A DNA stretch of 64,000 nt, taken from assembly GCF_016906305.1 (NCBI RefSeq), contig NZ_JADDOL010000003.1, positions 62,001 to 126,000 of the forward strand. The letters run 5' to 3'. The stretch is from Alloalcanivorax marinus (GTDB lineage: Bacteria; Pseudomonadota; Gammaproteobacteria; Pseudomonadales; Alcanivoracaceae). Below, in pieces: positions 25,458 to 34,456 of the stretch. The notes under the pieces were generated by a model. The model was given only the letters and a program-made list of their open reading frames with translations, made no database searches and was not told the origin of the DNA. How positions within the stretch are numbered: position 1 is the first letter of the stretch; each line of letters opens with the position of its first letter. The translations under genes and the position numbers were made by a program.

Positions 25458-26270
25458 TTATACGGGTTCGGCCGCGTCGGCGCGATGAAAGCGCCCGCCG
25501 GCCGCTTCGAAAAAGGCGCGGGTGGCGTCATCGGCGGGGAAATAATGCTCGATGCGCAGCTCCTCCATGATCACATCCATGGCGGTGCCGAAACTGGCGA
25601 GGGTGGAGAAGGTGGTCAGGCGCTGGCCGCCCACCATCATCTGCAGGGTCAGCATGGGTTCCACGCTGACCGGCGTGGCGCCCAGCAGGGCGGGCACATC
25701 GGCCAGGTCCTCCAGGCGCCGGTACAGGCGCTGCAGCTGCGGGTCCGGGCGCAGGTCCAGGTCCCGGCGCAGACGACGCAGCAGCGCCGAGGCCACCAGT
25801 TCCCAGTTGAGAATAAAAGGTTTGAAGCCTTCCGGATGAAAGACCAGCTCGACCAGATTGCCGGTGGCCGGCAGCGGGCCGCCTTCGGCGACCATGGCCT
25901 GGATCAGCCCTTGCAGGGCGGGGTTGGCCAGCAGCAGGTTCCAGTGGGCATCGAGCACGCCGGCCGGGTAGGGCAGATGGTTGTCGAGCATCACCTCCAG
26001 GGCCTCGCGCACCGGCGCCATGGCCGGCTCGTCCAGGCGCGTCTCGCCGTACACCGGCGCGTGGCCGGCGGCCACCAGCAGCTGATTGGTGTCGCGGCAG
26101 TTGAGGTCCAGGGCCGCCGCCAGCCGCCGCAGCAGGCCGGCGCTGGGCCGGGCGCGGCCGGTTTCCACGAAACTCAGATGGCGGCTCGACACCGCCGCCC
26201 GGCCGGCCAGCTCGAGCTGGCTGAGGCGGCGCGTCTTGCGCCAGTCGGAAAGCAATTCGCCCGGTTCCAT
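25458..26270 (-). CDS. XRE-family regulator with MmyB-like C-terminal domain
   Basis: 270 residues. An N-terminal helix-turn-helix (about 5-62, 'LSQLELAGRAAVSSRHLSFVETGR') is followed by a MmyB-like, PAS-related ligand-binding domain (about 95-250; 'YPAGVLDAHWNLLLANPA', 'NLVELVFHPEGFKPF'). These regulators often control divergent oxidoreductase or membrane genes, and MmyB-type domains can bind fatty acids. The ATG at 26270 has GGAGCGGAG directly upstream. It is divergent from the small membrane protein at 26392, with an inverted repeat between them, suggesting that it regulates that gene and itself. Confidence 0.88.
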   Translation of the reverse strand: MEPGELLSDWRKTRRLSQLELAGRAAVSSRHLSFVETGRARPSAGLLRRLAAALDLNCRDTNQLLVAAGHAPVYGETRLDEPAMAPVREALEVMLDNHLPYPAGVLDAHWNLLLANPALQGLIQAMVAEGGPLPATGNLVELVFHPEGFKPFILNWELVASALLRRLRRDLDLRPDPQLQRLYRRLEDLADVPALLGATPVSVEPMLTLQMMVGGQRLTTFSTLASFGTAMDVIMEELRIEHYFPADDATRAFFEAAGGRFHRADAAEPV

Positions 26271-26315
26271 CTCCGCTCCCTTTGAAGAGCCGGCTTTTGA
26301 GGTGCGTGCCCGGCC

Positions 26316-26332
26316 ATTACCCACCAGGTAAT
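26316..26332. promoter_or_regulatory. Inverted repeat in XRE/membrane-gene divergent promoter
   Basis: ATTACC-N5-GGTAAT, 6-bp arms, lies midway between the divergent XRE-type regulator (start 26270) and membrane-protein gene (start 26392). Position and symmetry fit an operator for the regulator. The arms are short, so this could be chance. Confidence 0.4.
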
Positions 26333-26391
26333 TGTTTCACTTCCCCGGCGTGACGATGCTGACTCTACCAGAAACGACGAGGAGAAAGACC

Positions 26392-26805
26392 ATGCCCTGG
26401 CAATCCCTGAAGCACGCGCTTTGGTTCAACGCCGTCGGCACCGCCCTGCTGGGTGTCGTCCTGATCGCCGCCGCCGGGCCCCTGGCGGGCCTGTTCAGCG
26501 CCTACCCCGGCGCCGTGCCGCCGCTGCTGATGACCGGCGCCGGGGTAGTCTGCCTGCTGTTCGCCGTGGATCTGGCCTGGGCCGCCCGCCGCCACGGCGA
26601 CCGCCCCGGCCTGGCGCGCCTGCTGACCCTGGCGGACGCCGGCCTGGTGCTGGCGCTGCCGGTGGTGATGCTGGTGGCCGCGCCCCGGTTGTCGCTGTGG
26701 GGCCAGCTGCTGCTGGCGGACCTGGCCCTGATCACCGCCTTTCTGGTCGGGTGCCAATGGCGGGGCCTGGGCGCCGCCACGGTGGCCCTGGACGCCCGGC
26801 GATGA
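26392..26805 (+). CDS. Small four-helix membrane protein
   Basis: 137 residues with about four membrane helices and no recognised domain. The ATG at 26392 is preceded by GAGGAGAAAG, a strong ribosome site, and is preferred to an ATG 20 codons earlier. Its stop overlaps the start of the next membrane-protein gene (ATGA), so the two are coupled. Divergent from an XRE-type regulator that probably controls it. Confidence 0.75.
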   Translation: MPWQSLKHALWFNAVGTALLGVVLIAAAGPLAGLFSAYPGAVPPLLMTGAGVVCLLFAVDLAWAARRHGDRPGLARLLTLADAGLVLALPVVMLVAAPRLSLWGQLLLADLALITAFLVGCQWRGLGAATVALDARR

Positions 26806-27155
26806 GCGCGCTGATGCCGGTGGCGCTGGCCTTCCTGGCCATGGGGGCGGTGGCCATCGCGGCCCCCGACCGGGTGCTGGCCCTGGTGGATGTGCCGCGC
26901 CTGCCGTGGGCGGCCCGCAGCGAGGTGCGGGCGGTGTACGGCGGTTTCGGCCTGGCGGTGGGCGGCCTGTTGCTGGCGGCGCCGGCCCTGCCCGCCTGGC
27001 GGGCCGGCATCGTGGTGACGGTGGCGGTGGCCCTGCTGGGCATGGCCGGCGGGCGGCTGGCCGGCCTGTTGCTGGACCGGCGCTTGCCGGCCTGGCCGGC
27101 GGGCTTTCTGGCCACGGAATTGCTGCTGGCGGCACTGTTGCTGAGTACCCTTTGA
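26802..27155 (+). CDS. DUF4345-like small membrane protein
   Basis: 117 residues, about four membrane helices. The segment 'RSEVRAVYGGFGLAVGGLLLAA' resembles the core of DUF4345 proteins (R-x-E-x-R-A-x-Y-G-G). It overlaps the preceding gene by 4 bases, and the two have the same size and topology, so they may be partner subunits or an old duplication. Role unknown. Confidence 0.7.
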   Translation: MSALMPVALAFLAMGAVAIAAPDRVLALVDVPRLPWAARSEVRAVYGGFGLAVGGLLLAAPALPAWRAGIVVTVAVALLGMAGGRLAGLLLDRRLPAWPAGFLATELLLAALLLSTL

Positions 27156-27213
27156 CACCGGCCCCCGCCGGTTGCGGTATTCTTGGGGCGGGTAAGTCAA
27201 TCAAGGTGATACG

Positions 27214-27393
27214 ATGGGCGAGATCGTTCCGTTCAAAAAGCCGGCCCGTAAAAAGCCCAAAAAGGGACTGTGCCAGCACGGCTTCCACAAGTGGAAGGTG
27301 GTCAAGAACACCCGCTTCGACAGCCAGCGCGGTAAGCTGGTGACCCGCTATCAATGCGAACGTTGTGGTAAACGGAAGGTGGAGGCGCACTGA
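27214..27393 (+). CDS. Very small basic zinc-ribbon-like protein
   Basis: 59 residues starting MGEIVPFKKPARKKPKKG, strongly basic, with a Cys/His set that could bind zinc: C and H in 'LCQHGFHKW' and a C-x2-C pair in 'YQCERCGKRK'. The spacing suggests a split zinc ribbon and nucleic-acid binding, but no family is recognised. An A/G-rich ribosome site (AAGG) lies about 8 bases upstream. The stop is 1 base before the ATG of the DUF1272 gene, forming a tight operon of small cysteine-rich proteins and a hydrolase. Confidence 0.65.
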   Translation: MGEIVPFKKPARKKPKKGLCQHGFHKWKVVKNTRFDSQRGKLVTRYQCERCGKRKVEAH

Positions 27394-27394
27394 C

Positions 27395-27580
27395 ATGCTG
27401 GAAATGAAAGGCCACTGCGAACACTGCCAGCAGACCCTGGCCGAGGACGGCGAGGCCTACATCTGTTCCTACGAGTGCAGCTTCTGCGTGGACTGCTGCA
27501 CCGCCTTCAGCGCCACCTGCCCCAACTGCGCCGGGGAGCTGGTGCGCCGGCCCCGTCGCGCCACGGACCCCGCCGAATGA
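27395..27580 (+). CDS. DUF1272 family zinc-binding protein
   Basis: 61 residues of the DUF1272 family: start MLEMKGHCEHCQ, then 'AYICSYECSFCVDC' and 'TCPNCAGELVRRPRR', giving four cysteine pairs that fit a RING-like/treble-clef zinc fold. Function unknown. The ATG at 27395 is the family start, 1 base after the preceding stop, and the stop overlaps the ATG of the following alpha/beta hydrolase (ATGA). Confidence 0.88.
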   Translation: MLEMKGHCEHCQQTLAEDGEAYICSYECSFCVDCCTAFSATCPNCAGELVRRPRRATDPAE

Positions 27581-28428
27581 ACGGCGAGCCGTTCAGCGTC
27601 GACAACGGCGCCGGCTACCGGGTGCCCCTGAGCTGGTACCCGGCCGCCGCCGGCGCACCGATCCTGCTGGTGCTGCCGGCCCTGGGCGTGTCCGTGCGCT
27701 TCTACGACAAGTTGGCGGCGGCGCTGGCGGCGCGCGGCTTCAGCGTGGCGCTGATGGAGCAGCGCGGCCAGGGCGACAGCGCCCTGCGCCCGTCCCGGAA
27801 CAGCGACTGGGGGTTCGCCGAGGTGCTCGACCGGGATTTGCCGGCGGTGCTGGACTGGCTGCGCGACCATCACCCGGAAGCGCCGCTGTATTTGCTGGGC
27901 CACAGCCTGGGCGGCCACTTCGCCGCCCTTACCGCCGGGCGCCTGCCGGCGCGGGTGGATGGCCTGGTGCTGGTGGCCACCGGCAGCCCCTGGCTGAACG
28001 CCTTCGCCGGGCCCATGCGCAAGAAGATACGGCTGCTGACCCGGCTGATACCGGTCTGCAATCTGGTGCTGGGTTATTACCCCGGCGACCGCATCGGCTT
28101 CGGCGGCCGGGAGGCGCGTACCCTGATGGCCGACTGGCGCGGGCTGGCGCTCACCAACCGCTACCGGGCCCGGGGGCTGGACCAGGACCTGGACGCCGCC
28201 GTGGCCGCCTACCCGGGCCCGGTGCTGGCGATCCGCCTGGCGGACGACGCCTTCGCGCCGGCGGATTCGGTGCACGCGGTCACCGACAAATTCCGCGCCG
28301 CCCGTCTGATCGAGGAAACCGTGAACGCCAGCCAGCTCGGCGACAAGGCGGACCACTTCCGCTGGGCGCGCCAGGCCGACACCGTGGCGGAACGGGTGCG
28401 CATCTGGCACGGCGCCCCGGCGGACTGA
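27577..28428 (+). CDS. Alpha/beta hydrolase (serine aminopeptidase S33-like)
   Basis: 283 residues with an alpha/beta hydrolase fold: 'LVLPALGVSVRFYD' strand, 'MEQRGQGDS' loop and nucleophile elbow GHSLGG (Ser110); 'GPVLAIRLADDAFAP' supplies the acid and 'KADHFRWA' the likely histidine. Cytosolic, no signal peptide. Probably a lipase, esterase or monoacylglycerol-lipase-like enzyme. It overlaps the DUF1272 gene by 4 bases and ends about 110 bases before murI. Confidence 0.85.
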   Translation: MNGEPFSVDNGAGYRVPLSWYPAAAGAPILLVLPALGVSVRFYDKLAAALAARGFSVALMEQRGQGDSALRPSRNSDWGFAEVLDRDLPAVLDWLRDHHPEAPLYLLGHSLGGHFAALTAGRLPARVDGLVLVATGSPWLNAFAGPMRKKIRLLTRLIPVCNLVLGYYPGDRIGFGGREARTLMADWRGLALTNRYRARGLDQDLDAAVAAYPGPVLAIRLADDAFAPADSVHAVTDKFRAARLIEETVNASQLGDKADHFRWARQADTVAERVRIWHGAPAD

Positions 28429-28537
28429 GCGGGCCTTTGTCCCCGGGCCCCGGGGGCGGTACTCTTAGCGGCCAGAACCCGTCAGTGAAGCGCCGCCGAT
28501 CCGAGTGGCCGGGTCCCTGGAACACCGTCCGGAAACC

Positions 28538-29356
28538 ATGCCCTTGCCCACCCCAGCGTCCGAGCCGTCCATTACCACCGATCCCGTGCTGATCTTCGAT
28601 TCCGGCGTCGGCGGCTTGTCCGTGGTGCGCGCCCTGCGCGCACAGCTGCCCGGCGTGCCGCTGGCCTATGTGTGCGACAACGCGGCGCTGCCCTACGGCA
28701 CCAAGGCGGACGACTGGTTGGTGGCGCGCATCGTGGCGGTGTGCGCGGCGGCGGTGGCGGCCAGCGGCGCCCGCGCCCTGGTGGTGGCCTGCAACACCGC
28801 CAGCACCCTGGCCCTGGAGGCGTTGCGTGACCGTCTGGCGATCCCGGTGGTGGGCACGGTGCCGGCGATCAAGCCCGCCGCCGCCCTCAGCCACAGCGGC
28901 GTGATCGGCCTGCTGGCCACCTCGGCCACCGTGTGCCGGCCCTACACCGACCGCCTGATCGCCGACTTCGCCGCCGGCCGCACGGTGGTGCGGGTGGCCG
29001 CCGACACCCTGGTGGCCCAGGCGGAACGCCTGATCGCCGGCGAGCCGGTGGATCCGGCGGCGCTGGACCGGGGCCTCGCGCCGCTCTGGGCGAACCCGGC
29101 CCTGGATACGGTGGTGCTGGGCTGCACCCATTTTCCCCTGCTTGAGGGCGTGCTCGCCGAGCGCGCCCCGCGCCCGGTGCAATGGGTGGACTCCGGCGCC
29201 GCCATCGCCCGCCGGGTGGCGCAGGTACTCGATCCCCTGCCGCCCGCCGACGCCCAGGCCGATGACCCGGCCTGGGCCACCGGGCCCGTGTCGCCGGGTC
29301 TGACACGGGGCTTCGCCGGCTTCGGTTTCGGCGCGCCCGGGTTGTTGGTGCTCTGA
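28538..29356 (+). CDS. murI: Glutamate racemase
   Basis: 272-residue enzyme that converts L- to D-glutamate for peptidoglycan. The first catalytic region is IFDSGVGGLSV (Asp21, Ser22), the first cysteine is in ACNTAST (Cys85) and the second in LGCTHFPLL; the histidine follows it directly. An in-frame GTG 11 codons upstream is possible; I use the ATG at 28538. It is convergent with the carboxylase gene, 42 bases apart. Confidence 0.95.
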   Translation: MPLPTPASEPSITTDPVLIFDSGVGGLSVVRALRAQLPGVPLAYVCDNAALPYGTKADDWLVARIVAVCAAAVAASGARALVVACNTASTLALEALRDRLAIPVVGTVPAIKPAAALSHSGVIGLLATSATVCRPYTDRLIADFAAGRTVVRVAADTLVAQAERLIAGEPVDPAALDRGLAPLWANPALDTVVLGCTHFPLLEGVLAERAPRPVQWVDSGAAIARRVAQVLDPLPPADAQADDPAWATGPVSPGLTRGFAGFGFGAPGLLVL

Positions 29357-29369
29357 TCCGGGCCGGATC

Positions 29370-29385
29370 GCGGTCGGACGACCGC
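29370..29385. terminator. Short GC hairpin between murI and the guanidine operon
   Basis: GCGGTCG (29370-29376) and CGACCGC (29379-29385) form a perfect 7-bp inverted repeat in the 42-base convergent gap, next to a 10-bp direct repeat CCGCGCCTAT (29382-29391, 29393-29402). No T run follows, so it would be a weak terminator at best. Confidence 0.4.
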
Positions 29386-29398
29386 GCCTATACCGCGC

Positions 29399-32300
29399 CT
29401 ATGGGGCGCCGATCACCATCACCGCCTGGCCGGCGTTGATCTGCTGGCCCTCCTGGCGGGCCACGTGGACCACCTTGCCGGCTTCCGGGGCGGCCACCTC
29501 GATCTCCATTTTCATGGCTTCCAGGATCGCCACGGGCTGGCCTTCGCTGACCGTGTCGCCTTCCTTCACCAGCAGCTTCCAGATATTGCCGGCCGTGGGC
29601 GCTTCCACCGGGGTGCCGTCGGGCAGGCCGTCGGCGGCGCCGGCGTTCAGGTCCTGCTGGGATTCGAAATGCAGCTGGCCGCTCTCTTCCCAGCGTTGCA
29701 GTTCCTCGTCGAAGGCCCGGTTGCGGGCCTCGGTGAAGTCGCGGATGGACCCTGCGTTGTGTTCCAGAAAACGCTGGTATTCGCCCAGGTTGAAGGTGGT
29801 GTCCTCCACCTTGAACGGGTAGCGGCCCTTGGGGAAATCCCGGCGGATTTGCTGTAGCTCCTCGGCGGAGACTTCATAGAAGCGGATCTGGTCGAAGAAG
29901 CGCAGCAGCCAGGGCTGGCTGAACGCCTCGGTGCGGTGAAAGCGGTTCCACATTTGGAAGGTGCGCCCCACGAACTGGTAGCCGCCGGGGCCTTCCATGC
30001 CGTACACGCACAGATAGGAGCCGCCGATACCCACCGAGTTTTCCGCGGTCCAGGTGCGCGCCGGGTTGTACTTGGTGGTCACCAGCCGGTGGCGCGGGTC
30101 GTAGGGGGTGGCCACCGGCGCGCCCAGATAGACGTCGCCCAGGCCCATCACCACGTAACTGGCCTCGAACAGAATCCGTTTCACCTCGTCGACGCTGCTC
30201 AGGCCGTTGATGCGGCGGATGAACTCGATATTGCTCGGGCACCAGGGGGCGTCCTTGCGCACCGACTGCGTGTATTTCTCGATGGCCAGCCGGCAGGCCT
30301 CGTCGTCCCAGCTCAGCGGCAGATGGACAATGCGCGAGGGCACTTCCAGATCGTCCTGTTTGTCCAGGGTCCGCTCGGCGTCCTTGAGCAGAGCCAGCAG
30401 CTCCGCCCGGGGCAGCACCGCGGGGTCGAAATGCACCTGCAGGGAGCGGATGCCCGGGGTCAGTTCCAGCACGCCGTCCAGGTTCTTCTCCTGCAGCCAC
30501 AGCATCAGGGCGTGGGCGCGGAAACGCAGCCGCAGGTCCAGCTCCAGCGGGCCGTATTCCACCAGCACATAGCGGTCGCCGGCGGCCCGGTAAACCACCG
30601 CCGGGCTCTCCGCCTGTTCCTCCAGCCGGCCCAGCACCGGCGTGGTCACCGCCGCCGGTGTCACGGTGCGGGCCGGGGCGCTCAAGGTGTCGAGGCAGCG
30701 GTCCTGTTCGGCGGCCAGGGCGTCCGCGTCGTCCAGGCTTACCGGCACGAAGCGCAGGGTGTCGCCGGCCTTCAACTGGCCCAGCTTCCAGCGGTCCGCC
30801 CGGATCACCGTGGCCGGGCAGACGAAGCCGCCCAGGGAGGGGCCGTCCGGGCCCAGGATCACCGGCATGTCGCCGGTGAAATCCACGCTGCCGATGGCAT
30901 AGGCGTTGTCGTGAATATTGGAGGGGTGCATGCCCGCCTCGCCGCCGTCCCGGCGTGCCCACTGGGGCTTCGGGCCCACCAGACGCACGCCGGTGCGGCT
31001 GGAGTTGTAGTGCACCTGCCAGTCGGCGCTGAAGAAGGTCTCGATGTCCTGGTCGGTGAAGAAGTCCGGCGCGCCGTGGGGGCCGTAGATCACCCGCAGT
31101 TCCCAGCGGTCGCCGAGGGCGGGCTTCAGCGCCTCCGGCACCGCCGGTGACGTCGCGCCATCGGTGGGCTCGCCCAGATGCAGCACGTCGCCGGTGCGCA
31201 GCGCGCGACCACCGTGGCCGCCGAACTGCCCCAGGGTGAAGGTGCTGCGCGAGCCCAGATAGGGCTGGCACCGCAGGCCGCCGGCCACCGTCAGGTAGGC
31301 GCGGGCGCCGTGGCCGCTTACCTTGCCGAGCTTGAGGGTCTGGCCGGCGCCGACCGCGATGGCCTGGTAGGCGTCCACCGGCTCGCCGTCCAGGGTGGCG
31401 TTCATATCGGCGCCGGTGAGGGCGACGCGGGTGGCGCGATTAAAACGCAGGGTGGGGCCGTTGAGGGTGAACTCCAGGCCGGCGGCGGTTTCCTGGTTGC
31501 CCAGCAGCCGGTTGCCGAGCCGGAAGCTGAGGGCGTCGAAGGGCCCGGACGGCGGCACCCCCACCGGCCAGTAACCCTGGCGGCCAGGGTAATCCTGCAC
31601 CGTGGTCAGGGTGCCGCCGGCCAGCACGTCCAGGGTGTCGGGCACATAGTGGAACTGGTTGAGATAGCGGGTGGTCATCTCGCCGTTCCGGAACACCGGG
31701 TCGGCCAGCACCGCGCCCAGGTACTGACGGTTGGTCTCGATGCCCTCGATCAGAGTGTGCTCCAGGGCGTCTTCCAGGGCCGCCAGCGCGGCGGCGCGGT
31801 CCGCCCGGTGAACAATCACCTTGGCCAGCATGGGGTCGAAAAACGGCGACACGGTCAGGCCCGGTTCGATCCAATGGTCGATGCGCAGCCCTTCCGTTCG
31901 CGGGGCGGTGTCGGGAAAGGCCACGGCGGTGAGCAGGCCGGCGCAGGGCTGGAAATCCTTGTTCGGATCCTCCGCGTACAGGCGCGCCTGGATGGCGTGG
32001 CCACGGGGCCGCAGCGGCGCCGCCATCGCCGTCAGGTCGTCCAGCTCGCCGGCGGCCAGGCGCACCATCCAGTCCACCAGATCCACCCCGTAGACCGCCT
32101 CGGTGACGCCGTGCTCCACCTGCAGCCGGGTGTTCACTTCCAGAAAATAAAAATCGTTGCTGTCCTGGTCGACGATGAATTCCACGGTGCCCGCGTTGCG
32201 GTAGCTGACCGCCGCCATCAGCCGGCGGGCGGTGTCGTGCAGGGTGGCGCGCACGGCGTCCGGCAGATGCGGCGCCGGGGTTTCCTCCAGCACCTTCTGG

Positions 32301-33001
32301 TGTCGGCGTTGCGCGGAGCAGTCGCGCTCGCCCAGGGCCACGGCGGTGCCCCGGCCGTCGCCGAATATTTGCACCTCGATGTGCCGGGCCCGCTCGATGT
32401 ATTTCTCCAGGAACACGCCGTCGTTGGAGAAATTGTTGGCGCTGAGCCGGCGCACCGTGTCCCAGGCTTTCGTCAGTTCGTCGTCGTCGCGGCAGATCTG
32501 CATGCCGATGCCGCCGCCGCCGGCGGTGCTTTTCAGCATCAACGGGTAGCCGATCCCGGCGGCGGCCCGGCGGGCCGCGTCCAGATCGTCCAGCAGGCCG
32601 GTGCCGGGCAGCAGGGGCACGGCGTTGGCCTCGGCCAGCGCGCGGGCGGTGTGCTTGAGGCCGAAGTCGCGCATCTGTTCCGGGGTCGGCCCGATAAAGG
32701 CGATGCCGTTGGCCTCGCAGCGCTCCACGAAGCCCGGGTTCTCGCTGAGAAAGCCATAGCCGGGGTGCACCGCGTCGATGCCGTGTTCGGCCATCAACGC
32801 GAACAGCTTGTCCTGATTCAGATAGGTTTGCGCGGCGTTGCCCTCACCCAGGCTCAGGGCCAGATCGGCCTCGGCCACATGGCGGGAGTCCGCGTCGGCT
32901 TCGGCGTACACGGCCACGCCGGTGACGCCCAGGGCACGCAGGGTGCGCAGGATTCGGGTGGCGATGGCGCCACGGTTGGCGATCAGTACCTTCTTGAACA
33001 T
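29399..33001 (-). CDS. Biotin-dependent guanidine carboxylase (urea carboxylase family)
   Basis: 1200 residues with the full urea-carboxylase domain order: biotin carboxylase (about 1-450; VLIANRGAIATRI, ATP-grasp glycine loop 'STAGGGGIGM', 'ERDCSAQRRHQKVLEE'), carboxyltransferase parts of the allophanate-hydrolase-like type KipA/AHS2 (about 470-790; 'TTVQDYPGRQGYWPVGVPPSGPFD') and KipI/AHS1 (about 830-1040), and a biotinyl domain with EAMKM (biotin Lys1164). The ATG at 33001 is chosen; 14 codons upstream lack similarity. Family annotation would say urea carboxylase, but the guanidine-I riboswitch and two DUF1989 genes in the same operon indicate guanidine as substrate, giving carboxyguanidine. 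No allophanate hydrolase gene follows. Confidence 0.92.
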   Translation of the reverse strand: MFKKVLIANRGAIATRILRTLRALGVTGVAVYAEADADSRHVAEADLALSLGEGNAAQTYLNQDKLFALMAEHGIDAVHPGYGFLSENPGFVERCEANGIAFIGPTPEQMRDFGLKHTARALAEANAVPLLPGTGLLDDLDAARRAAAGIGYPLMLKSTAGGGGIGMQICRDDDELTKAWDTVRRLSANNFSNDGVFLEKYIERARHIEVQIFGDGRGTAVALGERDCSAQRRHQKVLEETPAPHLPDAVRATLHDTARRLMAAVSYRNAGTVEFIVDQDSNDFYFLEVNTRLQVEHGVTEAVYGVDLVDWMVRLAAGELDDLTAMAAPLRPRGHAIQARLYAEDPNKDFQPCAGLLTAVAFPDTAPRTEGLRIDHWIEPGLTVSPFFDPMLAKVIVHRADRAAALAALEDALEHTLIEGIETNRQYLGAVLADPVFRNGEMTTRYLNQFHYVPDTLDVLAGGTLTTVQDYPGRQGYWPVGVPPSGPFDALSFRLGNRLLGNQETAAGLEFTLNGPTLRFNRATRVALTGADMNATLDGEPVDAYQAIAVGAGQTLKLGKVSGHGARAYLTVAGGLRCQPYLGSRSTFTLGQFGGHGGRALRTGDVLHLGEPTDGATSPAVPEALKPALGDRWELRVIYGPHGAPDFFTDQDIETFFSADWQVHYNSSRTGVRLVGPKPQWARRDGGEAGMHPSNIHDNAYAIGSVDFTGDMPVILGPDGPSLGGFVCPATVIRADRWKLGQLKAGDTLRFVPVSLDDADALAAEQDRCLDTLSAPARTVTPAAVTTPVLGRLEEQAESPAVVYRAAGDRYVLVEYGPLELDLRLRFRAHALMLWLQEKNLDGVLELTPGIRSLQVHFDPAVLPRAELLALLKDAERTLDKQDDLEVPSRIVHLPLSWDDEACRLAIEKYTQSVRKDAPWCPSNIEFIRRINGLSSVDEVKRILFEASYVVMGLGDVYLGAPVATPYDPRHRLVTTKYNPARTWTAENSVGIGGSYLCVYGMEGPGGYQFVGRTFQMWNRFHRTEAFSQPWLLRFFDQIRFYEVSAEELQQIRRDFPKGRYPFKVEDTTFNLGEYQRFLEHNAGSIRDFTEARNRAFDEELQRWEESGQLHFESQQDLNAGAADGLPDGTPVEAPTAGNIWKLLVKEGDTVSEGQPVAILEAMKMEIEVAAPEAGKVVHVARQEGQQINAGQAVMVIGAP

Positions 33002-33084
33002 GGGGTCGCTCGCTGGCTGGGCGGGCCGTCCCGCCGTGGTCACGGATCACCGGGGTCGTCCCCGGCGCGGCGCGCGGGCGCCGG

Positions 33085-33723
33085 TCAGTGCCAGATCAGC
33101 ACTTCGATGGGCGTCGGGTCGTAGCCGTTGCAGGGGTTGTTGAGCTGCGGGCAGTTGGAAATCAGCACCAGGGTGTTCATCAAGGCCTTCATTTCCACGT
33201 ACTTGCCCGGCGCGGAGATGCCGTCCGCGAAGGTCAGGCCGCCCTCGGCGGTGACCGGCACGTTCATGAAGAAATTGATGTTGTGGGCGATATCGCGCTT
33301 GTCCAGGCCGTACTCTTCGTGTTCGTTGATGGCCAGCATCCAGCTGTCCCGGCAGGCGTGCATGCAGCGCTTTTTCAGGTCGTAGCGCACCGTGTTGCTC
33401 TCGGTGGCGCAGGCGCCGCCCAGGGTGTCGTGACGGCCGCAGGTGTCGGCGGTGATTTCCAGCATCGGCCGGTTACGGTTGGAGCGCAGCACGGAGCCGG
33501 CGGTGAGATACACGTTGCCCTGCTCACGCACCGTGTCCTGCGCGCTGTAGCGCTCGGCGGTGTCGTCGGCGTTGTAGAACAGGGTGTCGGCGGCCTGGTT
33601 GCCTTCCAGGTCGAGAATGCGGAAGGTCTCGCCGGCGCGCACCACTTTCAGGAAGTAGTCCCCGGCGGGCACCACCTGGCGGAAGGCGGCGTCGTCGGGT
33701 TTAAACGGACTTTCCTTGATCAT
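33085..33723 (-). CDS. DUF1989 protein, carboxyguanidine deiminase subunit (UAAP2 type)
   Basis: 212 residues, DUF1989 family (urea amidolyase-associated protein 2). The conserved blocks '[17 protein letters not shown]', '[14 protein letters not shown]' and 'CMHACRDSW' supply cysteine and histidine ligands for a metal site. In characterised bacteria the two DUF1989 proteins of such operons form a heteromeric carboxyguanidine deiminase (CgdA/CgdB) that turns carboxyguanidine into allophanate and ammonia. The ATG at 33723 has AGGAGGAG 8 bases upstream. It lies between its partner and the carboxylase. I do not assign which of the two is CgdA. Confidence 0.9.
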   Translation of the reverse strand: MIKESPFKPDDAAFRQVVPAGDYFLKVVRAGETFRILDLEGNQAADTLFYNADDTAERYSAQDTVREQGNVYLTAGSVLRSNRNRPMLEITADTCGRHDTLGGACATESNTVRYDLKKRCMHACRDSWMLAINEHEEYGLDKRDIAHNINFFMNVPVTAEGGLTFADGISAPGKYVEMKALMNTLVLISNCPQLNNPCNGYDPTPIEVLIWH

Positions 33724-33739
33724 CGTCGTTCTCCTCCTC

Positions 33740-34456
33740 TCAGGCGCCCAGGTAATACAGGCGGTTGTTCTCGAAGGCGCGGGCGTTCTCCGGGCGGAAG
33801 TTGAGGCAGTAATCGTCCTCGGTGACCGGCTCCGCCTTGAGCATCTCCACCCGGACTTTTTTCTTCGGGTAGGCCGGCGCCGGGTTGAGCGGGTGCGGGC
33901 AGGTGTGCAGCAGCACCAGGGTGTCCATTTCGAAACGCAGGGTGACCCGGGCGCCGGCCTTGGCCGCCGTGGGGTCGAAGCGCAGGGCGCCGTCGTCGCC
34001 GCTGACCACCTTGCTGAACACATTCAGGTTGGCGGCCAGGTCGCGCTCGGTGAGGCCGTACTTGGCCATCTCCACCAGAAAGCTGTCGTGGCCGCTCAGG
34101 TACCAGCCGTTGCGGTGTTCCTGGTAGCCGTGCTCGCCGTACTTCGCCTTGAGCGCGTCCGGGTGCAGATTGCCGCACACGGTGTCGTGCCAGCCGAAGT
34201 CGTCCTCGACGATGGAGGCGAACACCCGGCCCATGTCGGAGTACAGGCAGTTGCCCCGGGTCAGTTTGAAGGTGTGCTGGCCCTTGAGGGTGTCCGGCGC
34301 GTTGTAGCGTTCGCGTTTTTCTTCCGGGTTGTAGAACAGCAGGCCCACGTTGGCGCCGCCGTCCAGGTCGGTGAGGCGCAGGGCGGTGCCGCGACGCATC
34401 CGGAACGACCAATGGGCGCCGCCGGGCATGGTGTATTCATACAGCGGTTCGGTCAT
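33740..34456 (-). CDS. DUF1989 protein, carboxyguanidine deiminase subunit (UAAP1 type)
   Basis: 238 residues, DUF1989 family (urea amidolyase-associated protein 1). Visible landmarks: [17 protein letters not shown] at the start, '[23 protein letters not shown]', the metal-site-like '[13 protein letters not shown]' and '[14 protein letters not shown]'. It would pair with the next gene to deiminate carboxyguanidine. The ATG at 34456 overlaps the stop of the transporter ATPase gene by 4 bases and has AAGGAG upstream, so transport and catabolism are translationally linked. Confidence 0.9.
   Translation of the reverse strand: MTEPLYEYTMPGGAHWSFRMRRGTALRLTDLDGGANVGLLFYNPEEKRERYNAPDTLKGQHTFKLTRGNCLYSDMGRVFASIVEDDFGWHDTVCGNLHPDALKAKYGEHGYQEHRNGWYLSGHDSFLVEMAKYGLTERDLAANLNVFSKVVSGDDGALRFDPTAAKAGARVTLRFEMDTLVLLHTCPHPLNPAPAYPKKKVRVEMLKAEPVTEDDYCLNFRPENARAFENNRLYYLGA

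Noticed and set aside
28441-28455. CCCCGGGCCCCGGGG palindrome before murI
   Set aside because: Self-complementary GC-only sequence without loop or T run; likely a chance product of base composition.
29399-33001. Reading the carboxylase operon as urea catabolism
   Set aside because: Domain order alone would allow urea carboxylase, but the guanidine-I riboswitch, the two DUF1989 genes and the lack of allophanate hydrolase make guanidine the better substrate hypothesis.
31178-33124. 648-codon open frame antisense to the carboxylase
   Set aside because: Opposite strand of the biotin carboxylase domains; no family features.
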